Assembly (NCBI RefSeq): GCF_032062135.1
Contig: NC_092868.1
Location: 49,519,163 to 49,583,162 of the forward strand
Source of the DNA: Pyxicephalus adspersus
Taxonomy: Eukaryota; Chordata; Amphibia; Anura; Pyxicephalidae
Reading direction: 5' to 3'
DNA: 64,000 nt
Positions 11,311 to 24,300 of this stretch are shown here, in pieces. The notes beneath the pieces were generated by a model. It was not told where the DNA came from and searched no databases. It saw only the letters and a list, made by a program, of their open reading frames with translations. The translations under genes were made by a program, and so were the position numbers. The stretch's first letter is position 1; every line of letters starts with the position of its first letter.

Positions 11311-12439
11311 ACTGAGTGACATTCCTGGTAATATGAATGTATAACTTTAGAAAGGTTAAAAGGGAGATGGAGGTGAGCTGAACAGATTGAAAACAATGAT
11401 CTCAAATACCTAGAAAGGAGATGACTGGGAAATGTTTTGATGTCTATGAGAAGATACAAAATCGCAGAAGAAGGGTGCTGATATATATGAAAAACAACAA
11501 ATAATGTGATGGTAGGATAGGTGTTAGGTGGGAAAGCTGTATGTAAAATGCAGCCAATATGTACCTAAGAAATAGGCTTTCCTCTGGATGAAACAACAAC
11601 CTGATATTATCTCTTCCTTCCTAAAGCACAGACGCTCCTCTCCTGCGCATGCGGGCCGTTCTGACAGTATTACACAAGGATGTACATAGAGAGGTTCAAT
11701 ATGAGCCGCTGCATGAGGGCCCTGGACCCTCCTCTAATTCTTGACTTTTAAGATAGCATGTGTATGTATTTATACACTTTTATTTGCATTTTTCACCTTA
11801 TTTGCATTTTTTCAATATGTTTTAGGCAGTTACTGTATTATCTACAAGCTATGGTGGCCTTTGCAAGCTGAAACCTTTTCTTCTTTAACCTGTACGTGTT
11901 AATAAATCATAGTCAAAATAGCGATCACATGATCAGGAAACACTATGCTAGATTCCCTAATTGTTTCCAGGGAATTAAGCTGTAGGTAACAGCCAAGGCT
12001 TGAAAGCTAGCAGTGGCCCTTAGGAAATCTACATATTGTGGGATCAAACTCTGACATGGTATAGTACGGTACTAGTATGGTCAAAAGAAGGTTTAGAGGA
12101 GATATTTTGAATAAGATTGTTTAAAAAGGAACACAAAAAAAGAAAAGTCCTTAGGATGCATGCAATCTAGTTTTGGTCAACCATGGTTCATAAGAGATTT
12201 CTTTTTCTTTATTCTGGATCAGCTGTGGATTAAGTATTTGTATGTGAAGATTTTTAAATTACAGATGTAATACATTTTTGGTTGGTTGAGCTTAATGAAC
12301 TTTTATTTTCTTCAACTAGTCAAACTTTGTGGAAATTTAGAATGTTAATTGTTAATATAAATATGAGTTTTATAGGATAATTAATATTTAATGAAAGTCT
12401 ATTCCAAAACGATTAAAATGGCTGATAAGTTCACTTTAA

Positions 12440-12757
12440 AGTGGAGCTAAAATTCCACTTTGAAGGTTGGTGATTCAGGTAGGTGGTTATTGAAGAAAGG
12501 GGCAGGTGATGTCCCTTCTGCAATACCTGTTCTTACCTGCCTGATCGCCATCCAATTGTCAAATTCTGTTGCGTAGATCAGCGTTGGTTGCCAGTGAAAG
12601 ATAGCAATCCTGGCTTCCCTTGTGCATGCCAGAAATGAATGAATGTTAGGTCATCCCAGCCAAGCCAACCAAGATAGCTGAAGATCATCAACAAGACAAA
12701 GAAAGATTGCGGCACCATGAAAAGGTGAATATCGCAGGTTTGGTTTTGCTTTTGCTT
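12440..12757. mobile_element. TTAA-flanked non-autonomous element, family 1
   Basis: TTAA lies at both borders (12436-12439 and 12758-12761). The left end is AGTGGAGCTAAAATTCC and the right end is the inverse of an AAAGCAAAAGCAAAACC-like sequence. The interior (CAGGTGATGTCCC, TCTTACCTGCCTGATCGCC) matches repeats at 41652-41815 and 50500-50790. The TTAA target fits piggyBac or Kolobok superfamilies; which one is not decidable here. Confidence 0.6.
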
Positions 12758-12759
12758 TT

Positions 12760-13260
12760 AAGGTTGATAAACTTATTGCTCTTATCATCTCCCGTCTGGA
12801 CTACTGTAACATCCTTCTCGCTGGTATTCCACTAACCCGACTCTCTCCTCTACAATCTATTATGAATGCTGCAGCCAGACTCATCCATCCTTCCCTCCGC
12901 TCCTCTTCCGCTACATCTCTTTGTAGTTCTCTCCATTGGCTTCCTTTTCACCTTAGAATTAAATTTAAGCTCCTGTGCTTTGCCTTCAAATCCCTACACA
13001 GTTGTTGTCCCACTTACATCTCTGACATGGTTAAAAAATACTCCCCCTGCCGCTCTCTCCGCTCCTCCAATGACATACTACTGACTTCCTCACTCATAAC
13101 CTCATCACACGCAAGGATACAAGACTTCTCTAGAGCTGCTCCAACTCTCTGGAATGGTCTTCCTCGTCCTATTCGGCTTGCTCCTACTTTCTGCTCATTT
13201 AAAAGAGCGCTCAAAACCCATTTTTTCAAACTTGCCTACCCGGCTTCTTCTGTCATTTGA
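12760..13260 (+). pseudogene. L2 LINE ORF2 C-terminus (reverse-transcriptase tail)
   Basis: One uninterrupted frame of about 166 codons ending TGA at 13258-13260. The first part has LIISRLDYCNILLAGIP, the last conserved RT-thumb-type motif of L2 elements. Next come NAAARLI, LHWLPFHLRIKFKLLCFAFK, RSLRSS, APTLWNGLPRPIR and FKRALKTHFF. These are diagnostic of L2/CR1-clade polymerases. The catalytic part and endonuclease are absent because of 5' truncation, so it is not a host gene. The intact frame suggests a fairly young copy. Confidence 0.88.
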
Positions 13261-13455
13261 AACCATCACTACTTCCCACACTACATATCTCCCATCCTTT
13301 TGTGTGTGAAATTTCCCCACCTACTAGATTGTAAGCTCTTCGGGGCAGGGTCCTCTCCTCCTGTATCACTGTCTGTATTAGTCTGTCATTTGCAATCCCT
13401 ATTTAATGTACAGCGCTGCGTAATATGTTGGCGCTATATAAATCCTGTTTATTAA
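12760..13455 (+). mobile_element. L2-clade LINE 3' end
   Basis: Coding tail (separate entry) followed by a 3' UTR with TAGATTGTAAGCTCTTCGGG, CAATCCCTATTTAATGTACA and a GCGCTGCGTAATATGTTGGC end. It is followed by an (AAT)n tract at about 13450-13480, the typical L2 terminus. 5' truncated exactly at a TTAA-type element. Confidence 0.85.
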
Positions 13456-14719
13456 TAATAATAATAATAATAATAATAACTTATTCACACCTCTAATTCC
13501 GAAAATGGAACAGTTCTCTAGAAATTGGCTTCAGCAAAGAACAGAGCTTTACCTTCACTTTAAACCCAGCTGAAAACACAGAAAATGAGAATTCCATTTG
13601 GAATTAAACTACAGCTTGATAACTAGCAATGGTATGCTAATGACTTTTTAATTTGCACACCTGCATTTGGAACAGCAATCCCAGCTAATGTATTTGTAAA
13701 TATCGCACAAGTCAGATAGGAGCCCATAAATGCGAGCTGTTAAAAGTCTGTTCTATTTTTATGTGACTGAAATGGTGCTAAAAGCACTATACCTAGAATG
13801 TGATTTATTACTGTGTGGAGGAAGAAGTTTTATATAGAAAGCAACCAATTGGATCCTTTTCTTTCTACTTCTCACAAGCTTCAGCTAGAAAAATGGTGGC
13901 TTGGTCAGATTAGATGATGTGGTCTGAAAAGATTGCTTATCTTGATTTTCCCAATTATTCAAGTTTATTCATTGGGTAAGAGCTCCTACCCCAGTCTATG
14001 ACATAATTGTGCAAGATATTCAGAATTGGAATGAAATTGGAATGAAAGACTGCAGACCTACTATGAAAGATGGTCTGAGACTACAAATTTGTTTGAAGCT
14101 TTGTAAATGTAAATGAAAAATGTGAAGTCTGAAGACCATCAGTGACTTGAGGCTGTTAGAGAAGGCTGACAGTTCATCGCCTTTTCAAGTCACGGGTTGC
14201 ATTCCAACCAATCAATGCAGGGGCCCAAGAGCAACTCAGTAAGCACCAAGGGGCCTAAATGGCCATTGAACCACAAGTTGGGATCCAGGGCTCTACCTAA
14301 AGCACATTCAGACCTACACTAGAAAATGCTAGTCGAGGATTGTCGAGGAAAGTCAGCATCTGAATGATTGCTGTGGAACAATTAGGATTGTCCAAGGTTG
14401 GCTATAAACAGCAGTATACTACCCAGAAAAAACTATAGGTGGGTGGTGCCCCCTGTATTGTGACCTATTGCAGCTATTTGTAGTTAGGGTACAATGCCAC
14501 CTTCAAATAATTTAGGTAACCTCTACATCTCTTTCAAATTTCCTCTAAGGTAAGGGTGCTAGAAGACTCAGTAATTTTTTGGTACCCTAAAGGATCCCTG
14601 GTAAGTCCACGCAAGATTAGCTTCAATTACAAGTTTAAACAATTTCTTTGCACCTTGAAACAATAAAACTAAACTACCTTCATTACTGTAGGACGACAAT
14701 GGTGGTGGCAATGTATATA

Positions 14720-14846
14720 CAGTTAGGTCCATATATATATGTTCTTTTTAAATACTTGGTTGTTTCATTTAAAATTGATTGTGGTAATGAACAGAACCAA
14801 AATTAGAAAAAAGTTGTCTCTGTCCAAATATTCATGGACCTAACTG
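14720..14846. mobile_element. Tc1/mariner deletion derivative (MITE)
   Basis: Left end CAGTTAGGTCC and right end GGACCTAACTG, flanked by TA (14718-14719, 14847-14848). The right 100 bp (GATTGTGGTAATGAACAGAA, CCAAAATTAG, GTCTCTGTCCAAATATTCAT) match the right end of the Tc1 element at 22942-24300. About 1.2 kb of interior is missing, so it must have been moved in trans. Confidence 0.85.
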
Positions 14847-16910
14847 TATTACCCCTATAGGCCACAAAATCAAAAAAGACGCAATATGATCCTAATACAA
14901 CATCATCTAAAGTATAAAATAAGTAACTTAAACATAGATTTTCATAACAATCCATGCATATATGCAAGATATATTATAGATTTTACCTTTTTTGAGCAGT
15001 TTTGTTGAACAATTCTATTGTTAAAGAGAAAATGAACTCTGGAAGCTGTGCCCATAAAATGGTAGGTAGGTAGCAAAGGACTAGTTACCGAACCATGGAA
15101 TCTCATTAGCTGATCTTTTCCTCAATAATGACTTACAGAGATACAGTCAAGAAAAAGGCATAATGTTTGCAGGGGAAGGCAGGGCTTTCCCTCTTCATTC
15201 TAAAGCCTCCAGTAAGTAGAATAGTGAACAGTTTGGTAATACCTAAACCTCACTGGCAGGGCTCTGGAGATTAAGACAAAAGGCATGGTTGCAGAAAATG
15301 CTTGTATGCCAAGAGGAAATACAATTCTGCACAACTACCTACTATATATGATCATATACAAGTTGTGCGGGCTAAAGGGATCTGAAAGCACAGTGCTATT
15401 CAATTTCATAGTAAAATTAAAACGTATCCTTCAGCCCTACATGTCATGAAAAAGTACAATCTGAAATGTATGACTACTAAAGCCATCAATATACTTTTTA
15501 CAAGCTTAATTTTCTAGGGTAAAAAAAGGCAAACTCTTCAGAAGTAAACACAAGGCAAGGACCCATATAAAAAGATATTGTAGATCATTTGCAGACATTC
15601 TGTAAAACCCTTGATGAACTAATTTGCAATAAATAAAATAAATGAAAAGATAGTGGGCTTTCTGAATTTGGCACATTTGAGGGTTTTCCAGATTTGCTCT
15701 AATAGTTCACCCATAGATGTTGCTTTTTTGTTTTTATTATGACTTGAAAACCTTTTGTAGTAGAGATTCTCATGCAGTGTGTGGGATTCCCATTTATATA
15801 TAGCAGCAGAGATGTCAGCACAGACCTGCATCATCCCCTAGCACCAAAACATATCATTAAATTTCAGAAGACAGCAATGTTGTCTAGATATATTGCTCTG
15901 CTCTATGTGGTCTTCCTATAATAATAAAGGTCAGATGGCTAAGTGTCTACTGGTGCCTGTGGGCAATCCCCTAAAAACAAATCACTCCTTGCCAATTACC
16001 TTCTAGCTGTAGCAATGGTTCTAAATATTACATTAATGGATTCGGTGAAGAGGTAAATGCTCATAAAAGCTGGATTGTAAGACCTGGATTACTTAATAAA
16101 AAAAAAATCTATGTAGTTTTTATTGCAACCACTAAGATGCATGTATGCCTTTGGGACTGAACTTCTATCAAGATTTTATTGCTGCCTGTGACCCTGATTA
16201 AGAGACCCATTTGGGTCTATTTATCAATATTTTCACACAACTTGCACCCAGGATTCAAAAATTTTTTTTTCAGTTCAATTAAAAAAATGTGATATAAAAA
16301 GTAATATTTGATAAACAGGGGACATAGACTGCAACTGTTTGCAACTGTTAATTATTTTAATAGAGTTAAGAAAAACCTTTTTTATTAGGTCAATGTCCTC
16401 ATTGTGAATCTTTTATGACATCCTGTGTAGGGTGTGAGACAAAACAGGAAGCTAGGGGAAATCTACACATTGGAAATACAGACCTTACATATCAGAAACC
16501 AAACAAGGGGTCCTAGCCTTTTCCACTGATTTTAAAAATAAAGCAAAGCATCAACTTCCATTTTAAACTCCAACCATCCTTCACCCTTAAACAGTTGTAC
16601 AATTCCTCTGTTTATAATTGTACACTCTGAGCATCTCAATGTGCATTGGAAGCTGCAGCAAGTCAGATATAGCTTGCCTCTTGTCAGGGCTGCATTGTAT
16701 ATTGTATTTGTATTTGTTATAGTCCTTATCAAGTTTATGTAAATATCCACAACCAAGTGGTTTGATGTAGAAAGGTAACAGAAAGGGACCCTTGTTTATT
16801 TCACAAAATTTAATTCAATATTATTTGAAAATGACACAAATATCACTACCCTGGTGTTAAAACATTGTGATCCTAAAGCTTCAATTGTACAAAAAAAATG
16901 TATTACTCAC

Positions 16911-16997
16911 CTCCGTGCACAAAGCCGTGGAGTGTACAATCCGATGGTCCCACCAGATGGATCAGACTGGACTGACTATATCCAACTGTGTATGGTT
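16911..16997 (-). CDS. ACOT7: ACOT7 internal exon: start of second HotDog domain
   Basis: The 87-base exon is too short to show as an ORF. The acceptor on the minus strand is CTCCTTTACAG and the donor is GGAG|GTGAGTAA. Two bases complete the Glu codon begun in the linker exon, 28 codons follow, and one base carries over. The peptide includes SQSSLIHLVGPSDCTLHGFV and ends in HG, the conserved opening of the second HotDog domain; the HGG turn is completed across the next splice. Phases match both neighbours exactly. It lies 16.8 kb upstream (in gene order) of the exon at the window edge. Confidence 0.95.
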
Positions 16998-17584
16998 CTG
17001 TAAAGGAGAAGAGAGATTATAAAATGTCTCATGGATTAGGAAACGATGAACATCCAATTAAATACTATATGAAATAAAAATTATTAAAAAAAAAGGGCGA
17101 CAGGTACATCTTACTGAGCGGTCCTACAGCCCAAACATGTTCTCTGATGCAGCTGTTACTTCCCTTATTTAAATAAAATTCCTTATGAATTATTAAATGT
17201 AGCATTTTTTTGTACACACTGCAAAATGACAGCTGCAATCTGATTGGCCATAATAAGTACCATTGGTGTCTAGAGAAGGAAACCGAACAAAATCACCACT
17301 GTGGATACCTTACGTCAAAAGACTTTTTACAAGAGATAGATCATAAATAAAACATAGTTATCTCATTCTGTTGCCATAGTATACATATTTGACATACTAG
17401 TTGATAGAATGTTTTAGGATTACAAAGAAAGTAGCATGACATTCAATATGGCAACATGACCTGGACTATTAAAGTCCATGTGGCCTCACTGAGGTCTCTC
17501 CACAGCTTCTAGAATTCTGTTGGACACCACAGGCATGGACACAATATTAAAGGTCTTATCTTTTGAAGAACATTATATACACCA

Positions 17585-17880
17585 TTGTTTGTCAACCAGG
17601 GTTCCCTCAATCCCTTATGTTCCTCAAGAGGTTGCTTAGAGGTTTCTTGAGTAATAAACAATTTGTGCCTCTTAGGTCTGTTACCAGTAACCCCAATAAA
17701 TTATTTATTTTTGGTCATCTAAAGAGGTGGCAATATTTCCACTGGCCAACAGGGTAGGAGGCATTCTTCCTAATGATGACCAAGCGAATGTACCATAAAC
17801 TGGGCATATCATAAATAATTGCAAAAGTTCCCTGGGACGTAAGTTAATTTCAAGGGTTTTCCATGTTAAAAAAGGTGTAA
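17585..17880 (-). mobile_element. hAT-like MITE, family A
   Basis: On the minus strand it contains AACCCTTGAAATTAACTT, a TTCCCTGGGA-like variant, GGAAGAATGCCTCC, CAGTGGAAATATTGCC and the terminal GGAACCCTGGTTGACAAAC. The order of blocks is the same as in the other family A copies. Confidence 0.65.
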
Positions 17881-18617
17881 TGAGCAGGTGGACAGGCCTT
17901 CTAATTTCGGAGTTTAGGAACACAGCCATCTTCATAAGAAATGGTCTGGACAGCTTGGTGTGGGTGATTTTTAGGTGACCTGGACACCGCTCTGACCTCA
18001 TACTTACTAGACATTTTTGGCAATTAATGGAAGACTGGAGTTTAGGAGGTTAGGTATTCTCATCCAGCATCAGTACTCTGTTTTATAGATATTTTTTTAC
18101 TAATAGGGCATGAATTTCCACAGACACATTTCAAAGTTTGAAAAAAAACCTTCCTAGAAAACCCAGGCAAGGGCAGACTTCATATTTAATGCCCATGGTT
18201 ATAGAAAGTGATGTCCAACAAGCTGGTGTTAATCTTATAGTCACGTATATCCAACCTTTTGCCCATAAAGTAAACCATTACATTGTTAATTAACACGTTC
18301 AACTGCAAAGTAAGAAAAGGTAGACTTTGTTCAGCATCTAATTCCTAGGACTATATTAGGTCAGTGAATGCGGTAGGTTGCAATATTACTTTAAACAGGT
18401 TAGTGTTCAGAAGCTACAGCCATGCTATGCTTTAAAGCAAACCTGCCAACATGGGGGTTGCCCCTGTTTTTAAAATTGTGAGTTGCCTAGCTGGTTTACT
18501 GAACTCCATTAACCCCAGACACTGACCCAGAACAAGCAATCCTATAAACACTTTGTTTTTTTCCAACTAATAAATATTTGGGGTCAGAAACTAGAAAGAA
18601 CTGAAGCTAGAGACATT

Positions 18618-18828
18618 ACATTTGATTTTTTTAAGCTCCCCAAGACTGCAGATGATAGACTATCATGGGTGATATCCATTCCCAGTTTGCTATATCTCAA
18701 AAACATTTTGGCAAATGTTTTCAATCCTGCACCAGATTAATTTTTCAGGTTTGCTGGATCATCCAGTTTCACCCATGAAAATCTATCGTCTCTAGTCTTG
18801 GGGAGATTTGATAAATCAGGCCCATTGT
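18618..18828. mobile_element. Palindromic MITE, same family as 1473-1690
   Basis: The left arm (CTCCCCAAGACTGCAGATGA...ATCATGGGTGA) and right arm (reverse complement of TCACCCATGA...AGTCTTGGGGAGA, ending AATCAGGCCC) pair over most of their length. Internal GTTTGCTGGATCATCCAG blocks match the copy at 1473-1690. Confidence 0.7.
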
Positions 18829-21800
18829 GTCTTGTTCTGAAGATATTAGTTTCTTGATTTATCTAGAACAACCGGTTCAGGAGAGTACTCATCTCCAATT
18901 AAAACCAAGCGGTCACAAGGACAGCCTGGAATCTTTTTTAAATTGTGTTAGTCTACATATTTCTCCCATAAAAGGTTTTTTTAAAGGCCTGTCAGTGTAA
19001 AAAATTACATTTACGCAGAAGTCTTCTCTCCTGAGAGTTATTTGCATTTGTTTACCAGGGAAATACCTGATGCCATCCTACGTATTCTTTGTACTCCAAT
19101 AATGATATTAAGGGGACTGGAGCACCCCTCTAATGTCTTTGTACCTTTTCTATTCGCGGCTGAACATATTACACTACAGCAGACCATGCTACAATAAACA
19201 TATATTCCTATCTCCATAATTAGAAGGCTTGTAAAGAAACCTGCTGTTCTAATAACACAGATCTGCAGTCATTATACTTTCATGAATAAATCATCTCGTT
19301 TGCTGTCTGAATGGGGAGACCGGTGGAGATGTCTGCTAGAACCTGGACGGCTCCCTGTACTGTAATTGTCTTCTTTGCATGATACGCTGCCTAGTTTGAT
19401 ATAATCAGAGTGGAATATTTGAGTCTGATCCTGATACACGAACAAGTATTACTTGAATTAATTAAAGTGAATGCATCACTGAGCACAGCAATGGGCTGGG
19501 AAGGTTTGTGTAACGAGACATTTACTGACATGGTCAATGAATGAAGACAGGACTCGAGTCGTCCTGAGAGTTATAGCTGAGCCGCAATTTCATAGAACAA
19601 CTTTGGGTACACTGTGAAGGGACCTCTGGGATTTATGGTTTCAATCTTACTAGATGGGGGGCAGATTGGTGCTTGGAACCCCTCCAACTGTCATGTAGAC
19701 TTATGATGCTTCATTCTACCGTACTGCCAATTGATACACAGTAAATAAGTATTTTGACCTGGCCAATAGTTGAGTGGGGCAGGCAATAGGGTCTTTTTTT
19801 TTGGGCAACTTTGTCTACCGATACTTCTTAGAATTGTCACAGTGCTACCAGAAGTCTCCCCAGGACACCCTGATTTTTAGGCTAAGAAGAATGTAAGCAT
19901 GACCATGATGAGTGGTTTGGTGCTTAAGCACCGCTAGTGATGAGAAGAGGTGGCTCCTAACCTTAAGTAGCCACTGATGTTTGTAATCCTTTGAAATTCA
20001 ATGACATTTGTTTCTTTTGGGTAGGTTGACCATGTAAAGTGACTTGCCATACGAAAAGCATAGGGTGGCGGTATTACTGGCTTTCTTTTTTTCCTTGATT
20101 CAACACATTTGTTGGAGAAGCAAGTTGCAAATAACCCTTAGATTTCCTTATCTTTATATTTGAAGGTTGGGGACTCAGAAAGTACTGAAGCCAAAACATT
20201 GAAAAACAGGCAGCTATCATTCTAAATTGAGAATTTATCAGTGGCAGTCCCTGAACTTTCCTGGATGATAAACCACAAATATTCCATTCACTATGTGTGA
20301 ATCACTGTATGGCAGTTGTCTTCTGCAACGAAAAGAAATCAACTCTTGTTAAACCAGTCAAGCTGTGTTGAGAAGAACAGCTAACTCTCATGTGAGTCAT
20401 GGTGAATTTTCGTTTGGAAAGACTTCAAAGAGGAAGCTACAGTTTTTTTTTCTTGCACCACTGAAAAATGAATGCTTTAGGTTACGAAAATCAGCTGCTG
20501 CACATGCATTCTGATTCTTTTCGCAACCCAAACATCAGTAAAAAGCTGGCTCCAACCACTACAGACACTAAGCCTATCCATCTTTTCCCATTTTACGGCC
20601 CCAAGATGATCCTTTAGCAGATTATAGGCAAAGAGAGAAAGTAAAAATGTCAACATTTATCGGGTTTGTATAGTTGAAACCTATATGGAAAGGTCTCATT
20701 AGGGGGATTTCTTTGAAAAAAAATACAATAGGATGTAGGAGGAAATTTCTACAAAGGGAGAAGAATTACTGTCTTAGCCAACTTGAACTGAGTATGCAAG
20801 GAGGACCCTAAACCCCGAAGCAGAATATAAAAAATGTAGATTTATTTTATTCTCATCCTTAGGTCATTAAAACCAACACATTTTGGGGGATTTCAAAAAG
20901 GTTATCTGGCATTCAAAGTGATCTTACCAATTACTCAGGATCCCTTTAATTCTCTCAAGTCCAGTGCACACTTTGTTCAACTAATGTACAAATTCAGTTT
21001 TAGTCAAAACTTTATATAAAAAAAAAAAACTAGATTTTCAGTGGTTTTCCTACATCATGGTTTGGTACAAGCTACTCAAGCAAAGAGTTGACCTTCAGCC
21101 ATTACCCCTAGGAGAGCTGGCCAAGAAGAATAATTTTCTCTGTACTTCTCACGCTGCTCCTGAATAGGAAAGTCTCCAACCGTAGGAAATCTACCTTCCT
21201 TCTACTCATTGACAAATGCCAGCTTGTCAGGTGACCCCAGTGAAAGGTTTCCACTTGGTGAAATCTTTGGGATTGTTCATTACTTTTTTTCTTTCAATGG
21301 TTACTAGGACAAAGTAAGAGGGGGATCTACCTTAAAGGTAGCAAAAAAGAGAAAACCTTGACAGGATCCAATTCTTCCCCATCAAAAAAGTGGAAAAAAA
21401 TAAGCTTTTGGATACACACAAAGCTTTACTGATATTCAAACACATTGTGTTCATGTTTACTAGTCTGACATGCTTTTCAGATGTGTTACATTCCTTAAAC
21501 CTTACAATGCAATAGACTGAACTGCCAAAATGCTGGTAACCCCCTCCCCACTCACCCCATACACACTCCTACATATGCTCTTTGTTAAGGAGTTGGTGTG
21601 AACAATTCTCATAAAAAACAACACTTTTTCTAATATAGTGTTGACATACAAATGCAATATACATACAGCCCGATTAAGCTTTTTTCAAAAACAAATAGCA
21701 AAGTGAGAGTATAAAACACATCTAATTTGGCAAATATTCATAATGCAGCTTGTATTGATTTGATTTAAACAAAATGACTGCTGGTTGCGGGGGTTACGGC

Positions 21801-22941
21801 ACTGCTTAACCCCTTTATAGGTTAATGTTTCATTATTGCTAGTTAGACTTGGTAAATATCATGCAGGATCTTCAACGTGATTTTCAACATACAAGCACAC
21901 ATGCAAATACCAGACAATTCCAATACATATTACTCACCTTTATGTTGTCTGTCTGAAGCAGCAATAAAAATATATATCATAATAGTTACTAATAATAAAA
22001 TGGCCTTTGCATGTTTTAGTATCAGTTATGGTTTGATAAAAAAGGATGATTTTATATAATCAATGGATAGTATGGACATTAGTATGAAATATGTGAGAAA
22101 TGGATGATTTGAATACAAATGTGACTTCAGCAATGTGAAAAGAACTCAAGTGGTTGCTCACGGCAGTGGTTTTATATATATATATTCATTCTATCTTTCA
22201 TGTATTTAGAAGTGTCGAAAAAGGTTTGTATGCATATGGATTGGTAAAGCAGAAATTCAGTTGTTACACTGGATATTATGAGACAGATAGAAGGATGGCA
22301 GAATGGTGGAAAACATTCCTAATTTAAATCGTAATTCCAGTTTTGGTTATTTTTAATTTCCCACCAGGGCCAGAGACAGATGTACCTTGACCTATGTATT
22401 CTGTAAAATGCTGTATAATGCATCAGAGCCAGATACATAATGTTCAAAAATAGGGTGGCACCTCTCTCTACTTAGAAGCTTAGAAGTTTCCGTGGTCACA
22501 GGACTAAATGTTGGGCCAGAAAAGCACACCGACACACTGCTGGGGTTGCCTCGGTGCTCTTCTCCTCCTAATACCTGGCGCCATGGTAAATGGACAGCAC
22601 CATGAAAAGCAATAGAGTCCTACTGTTCAGGGTGTTACTGGGGGCCGAGTTCTAGATAGATTCAGTTATGCACACTAAATCCTTTCAAAAAACAATTTCA
22701 TGTTTCTTTTTTTTGCATGAAAGATAATTTAAGTTAAGGGTGGTCTTGCACATCTCCATAGAACTCAACTTTAAACCAATGGAATATACTGATGTTTTAA
22801 GTAGAGCAGCCAATTGGGTGTCTTTATTGGAATGCCACTCCGGTGTTCTCCCCAGAATTTTTTTTCACCTGGGTGGAAAGAAGTTTAGTGCTCCTTAAAG
22901 TTCCCAGGTTTTAGTGCCATAGGTATCCAGTAACCCATATA

Positions 22942-24300
22942 CAGTTAGGTCCATAAATATTTGGACAAAGACAACTTTTTTCTAATTTTGGTTCTGTACA
23001 TTACCACAATTTATTTTAAATGAAACAACTCAGATGCAGTTGAACTGCAGACTTTCAGCGGGTTGAACAAAAAGATGAGAAACTAAAGCCTTTTTTTTTT
23101 CCATTTGAGCATGCAAGTGAAATGCATGCTCGATTGGGTTCAGATCAGGTGACTAACTTGGCCATTCAAGAATATTCACTTCTTTGCTTTAATAAACACC
23201 TGGGTTGCTTTGGCTATATGTTTTGGGTCATTGTCCATCTGTATTATGAAACGCCTCCCAATCAATGTGACTGCATTTAGCTGGATTTGAGCAGACAGTA
23301 TGTCTCTGAACACCTCAGAATTAATTTGTCTGCTTCTGTCCTGTGTCACATAATGGATAAACAATAGTGTCCCAGTGCCATGGCAGCCATGCACGCCCAA
23401 GCCATCACACTGCCTCCGCCATGTTTTACAGATGATGTGCTATGCTTTAAATCATGAGCTGTTCCACGCCTTCTCCATACTTTTTTCTTGCCATCATTCT
23501 GGTAAAGGTTGATCTTGGTTTCATCTGTCCAAAGAATGAATTTCCAGAAATGTGCTGGCTTTTATAGATGTTTTTGAGCAAAATCCAATCTACCCTTTCT
23601 ATTCTTGAGGCTTATGAGTGGCTTGCATCTTGCAGTGCACCCTCTGTATTTACTTTCATGCAGTCTTCTCTTTATGGTAGACTTGGACTTCCTGGAGAGT
23701 GTTGTTCACTTGGTTGGCTGTTGTGAAGGGGTTTCTCTTCATCATGGAAATGATTCTGCGATCATCCACCACTGTTGTCTTCCGTGGACGTCCAGGTGTT
23801 TTGGCGTTGCTGAATTCACCAGTGCTTTGTTTCTTTCTCATGATGTACCAAACTGTAGATTTTGCCACTCCTAATATTGTAGCAATTTCTCGGATGGGTT
23901 TTTTCTGCGTTTGCAGCTTAAGAATGGCTTGTTTTACCTGCATGGAGAGCTCCTATGAGCGCATGTTGTCTGTTCACAGCAAAATCTTCCACACACAAAC
24001 ACCCTCCCTCAAATCAACTCCAGGACTTTTAATATAACATAACGAAGGAATTGCCCACACCAGCCCATGAAAAATCCTTTGAGTCAGTTGTTCAATTACT
24101 TGAGCCCCTGAAATGAAGTGATTGTGTAAAAAAAAAGGCTTTAGTTCCTCACATTTTTATGCAATCTTTTTGTTCAACCCACTGAATTAAAGCTGAAAGT
24201 CTGCAGCTCTGCAGTTGTTTTATTTAAAATTAATTGTGGTAATGTACAGAACCAAAATTAGAAAAACGTGTCTCTGTCCATATATTTATGGACCTAACTG
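22942..24300 (-). mobile_element. Tc1/mariner transposon, inactive
   Basis: Terminal inverted repeats of about 70 bp start CAGTTAGGTCCATAAATATT at 22942 and end with the inverse at 24300. TA duplications lie at 22940-22941 and 24301-24302. Length is 1359 bp, typical for Tc1. It encodes one broken transposase on the minus strand. A deletion derivative of the same family lies at 14720-14846. Confidence 0.92.
23095..23964 (-). pseudogene. Broken Tc1-type transposase
   Basis: A DDE transposase that would cut and reinsert the element at TA sites. The first ATG is at 23964, but codon 4 is TAG; the frame reopens at 23943. The N-terminal helix-turn-helix (QAILKLQTQKKPIREIATIL, GVAKSTVWYI) and the GRPRK linker are clear. 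The C-terminal part has DNDPKHIAKATQVF (second catalytic Asp) and, after stops and a frame change, SPDLNPIEHAFHL with the catalytic Glu. Internal stops and shifts make it inactive. Confidence 0.9.

Larger units (their letters stand above)
73..16910 (-). other. ACOT7: ACOT7 intron of 16.8 kb
   Basis: Bounded by the acceptor at 73-74 and the donor at 16909-16910. It holds a long inverted-repeat element, hairpin MITEs, LINE 3' ends, one SINE, a pogo-like element, a hAT copy and a Tc1 deletion derivative, listed separately. I recognise nothing in 810-1470, 2420-3960, 4610-5540, 6430-7030, 8745-10800, 11600-12430, 13490-14715 and 14850-16900. These are A+T-rich, without long frames or clear repeats. 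Confidence 0.85.

Noticed and set aside
12862..13260. 132-codon plus-strand ORF as a host gene
   Set aside because: It is the C-terminal tail of an L2 LINE polymerase, with an L2 3' UTR directly behind it.
23605..24037. Plus-strand ORFs across the Tc1 element
   Set aside because: Antisense shadows of the Tc1 transposase.
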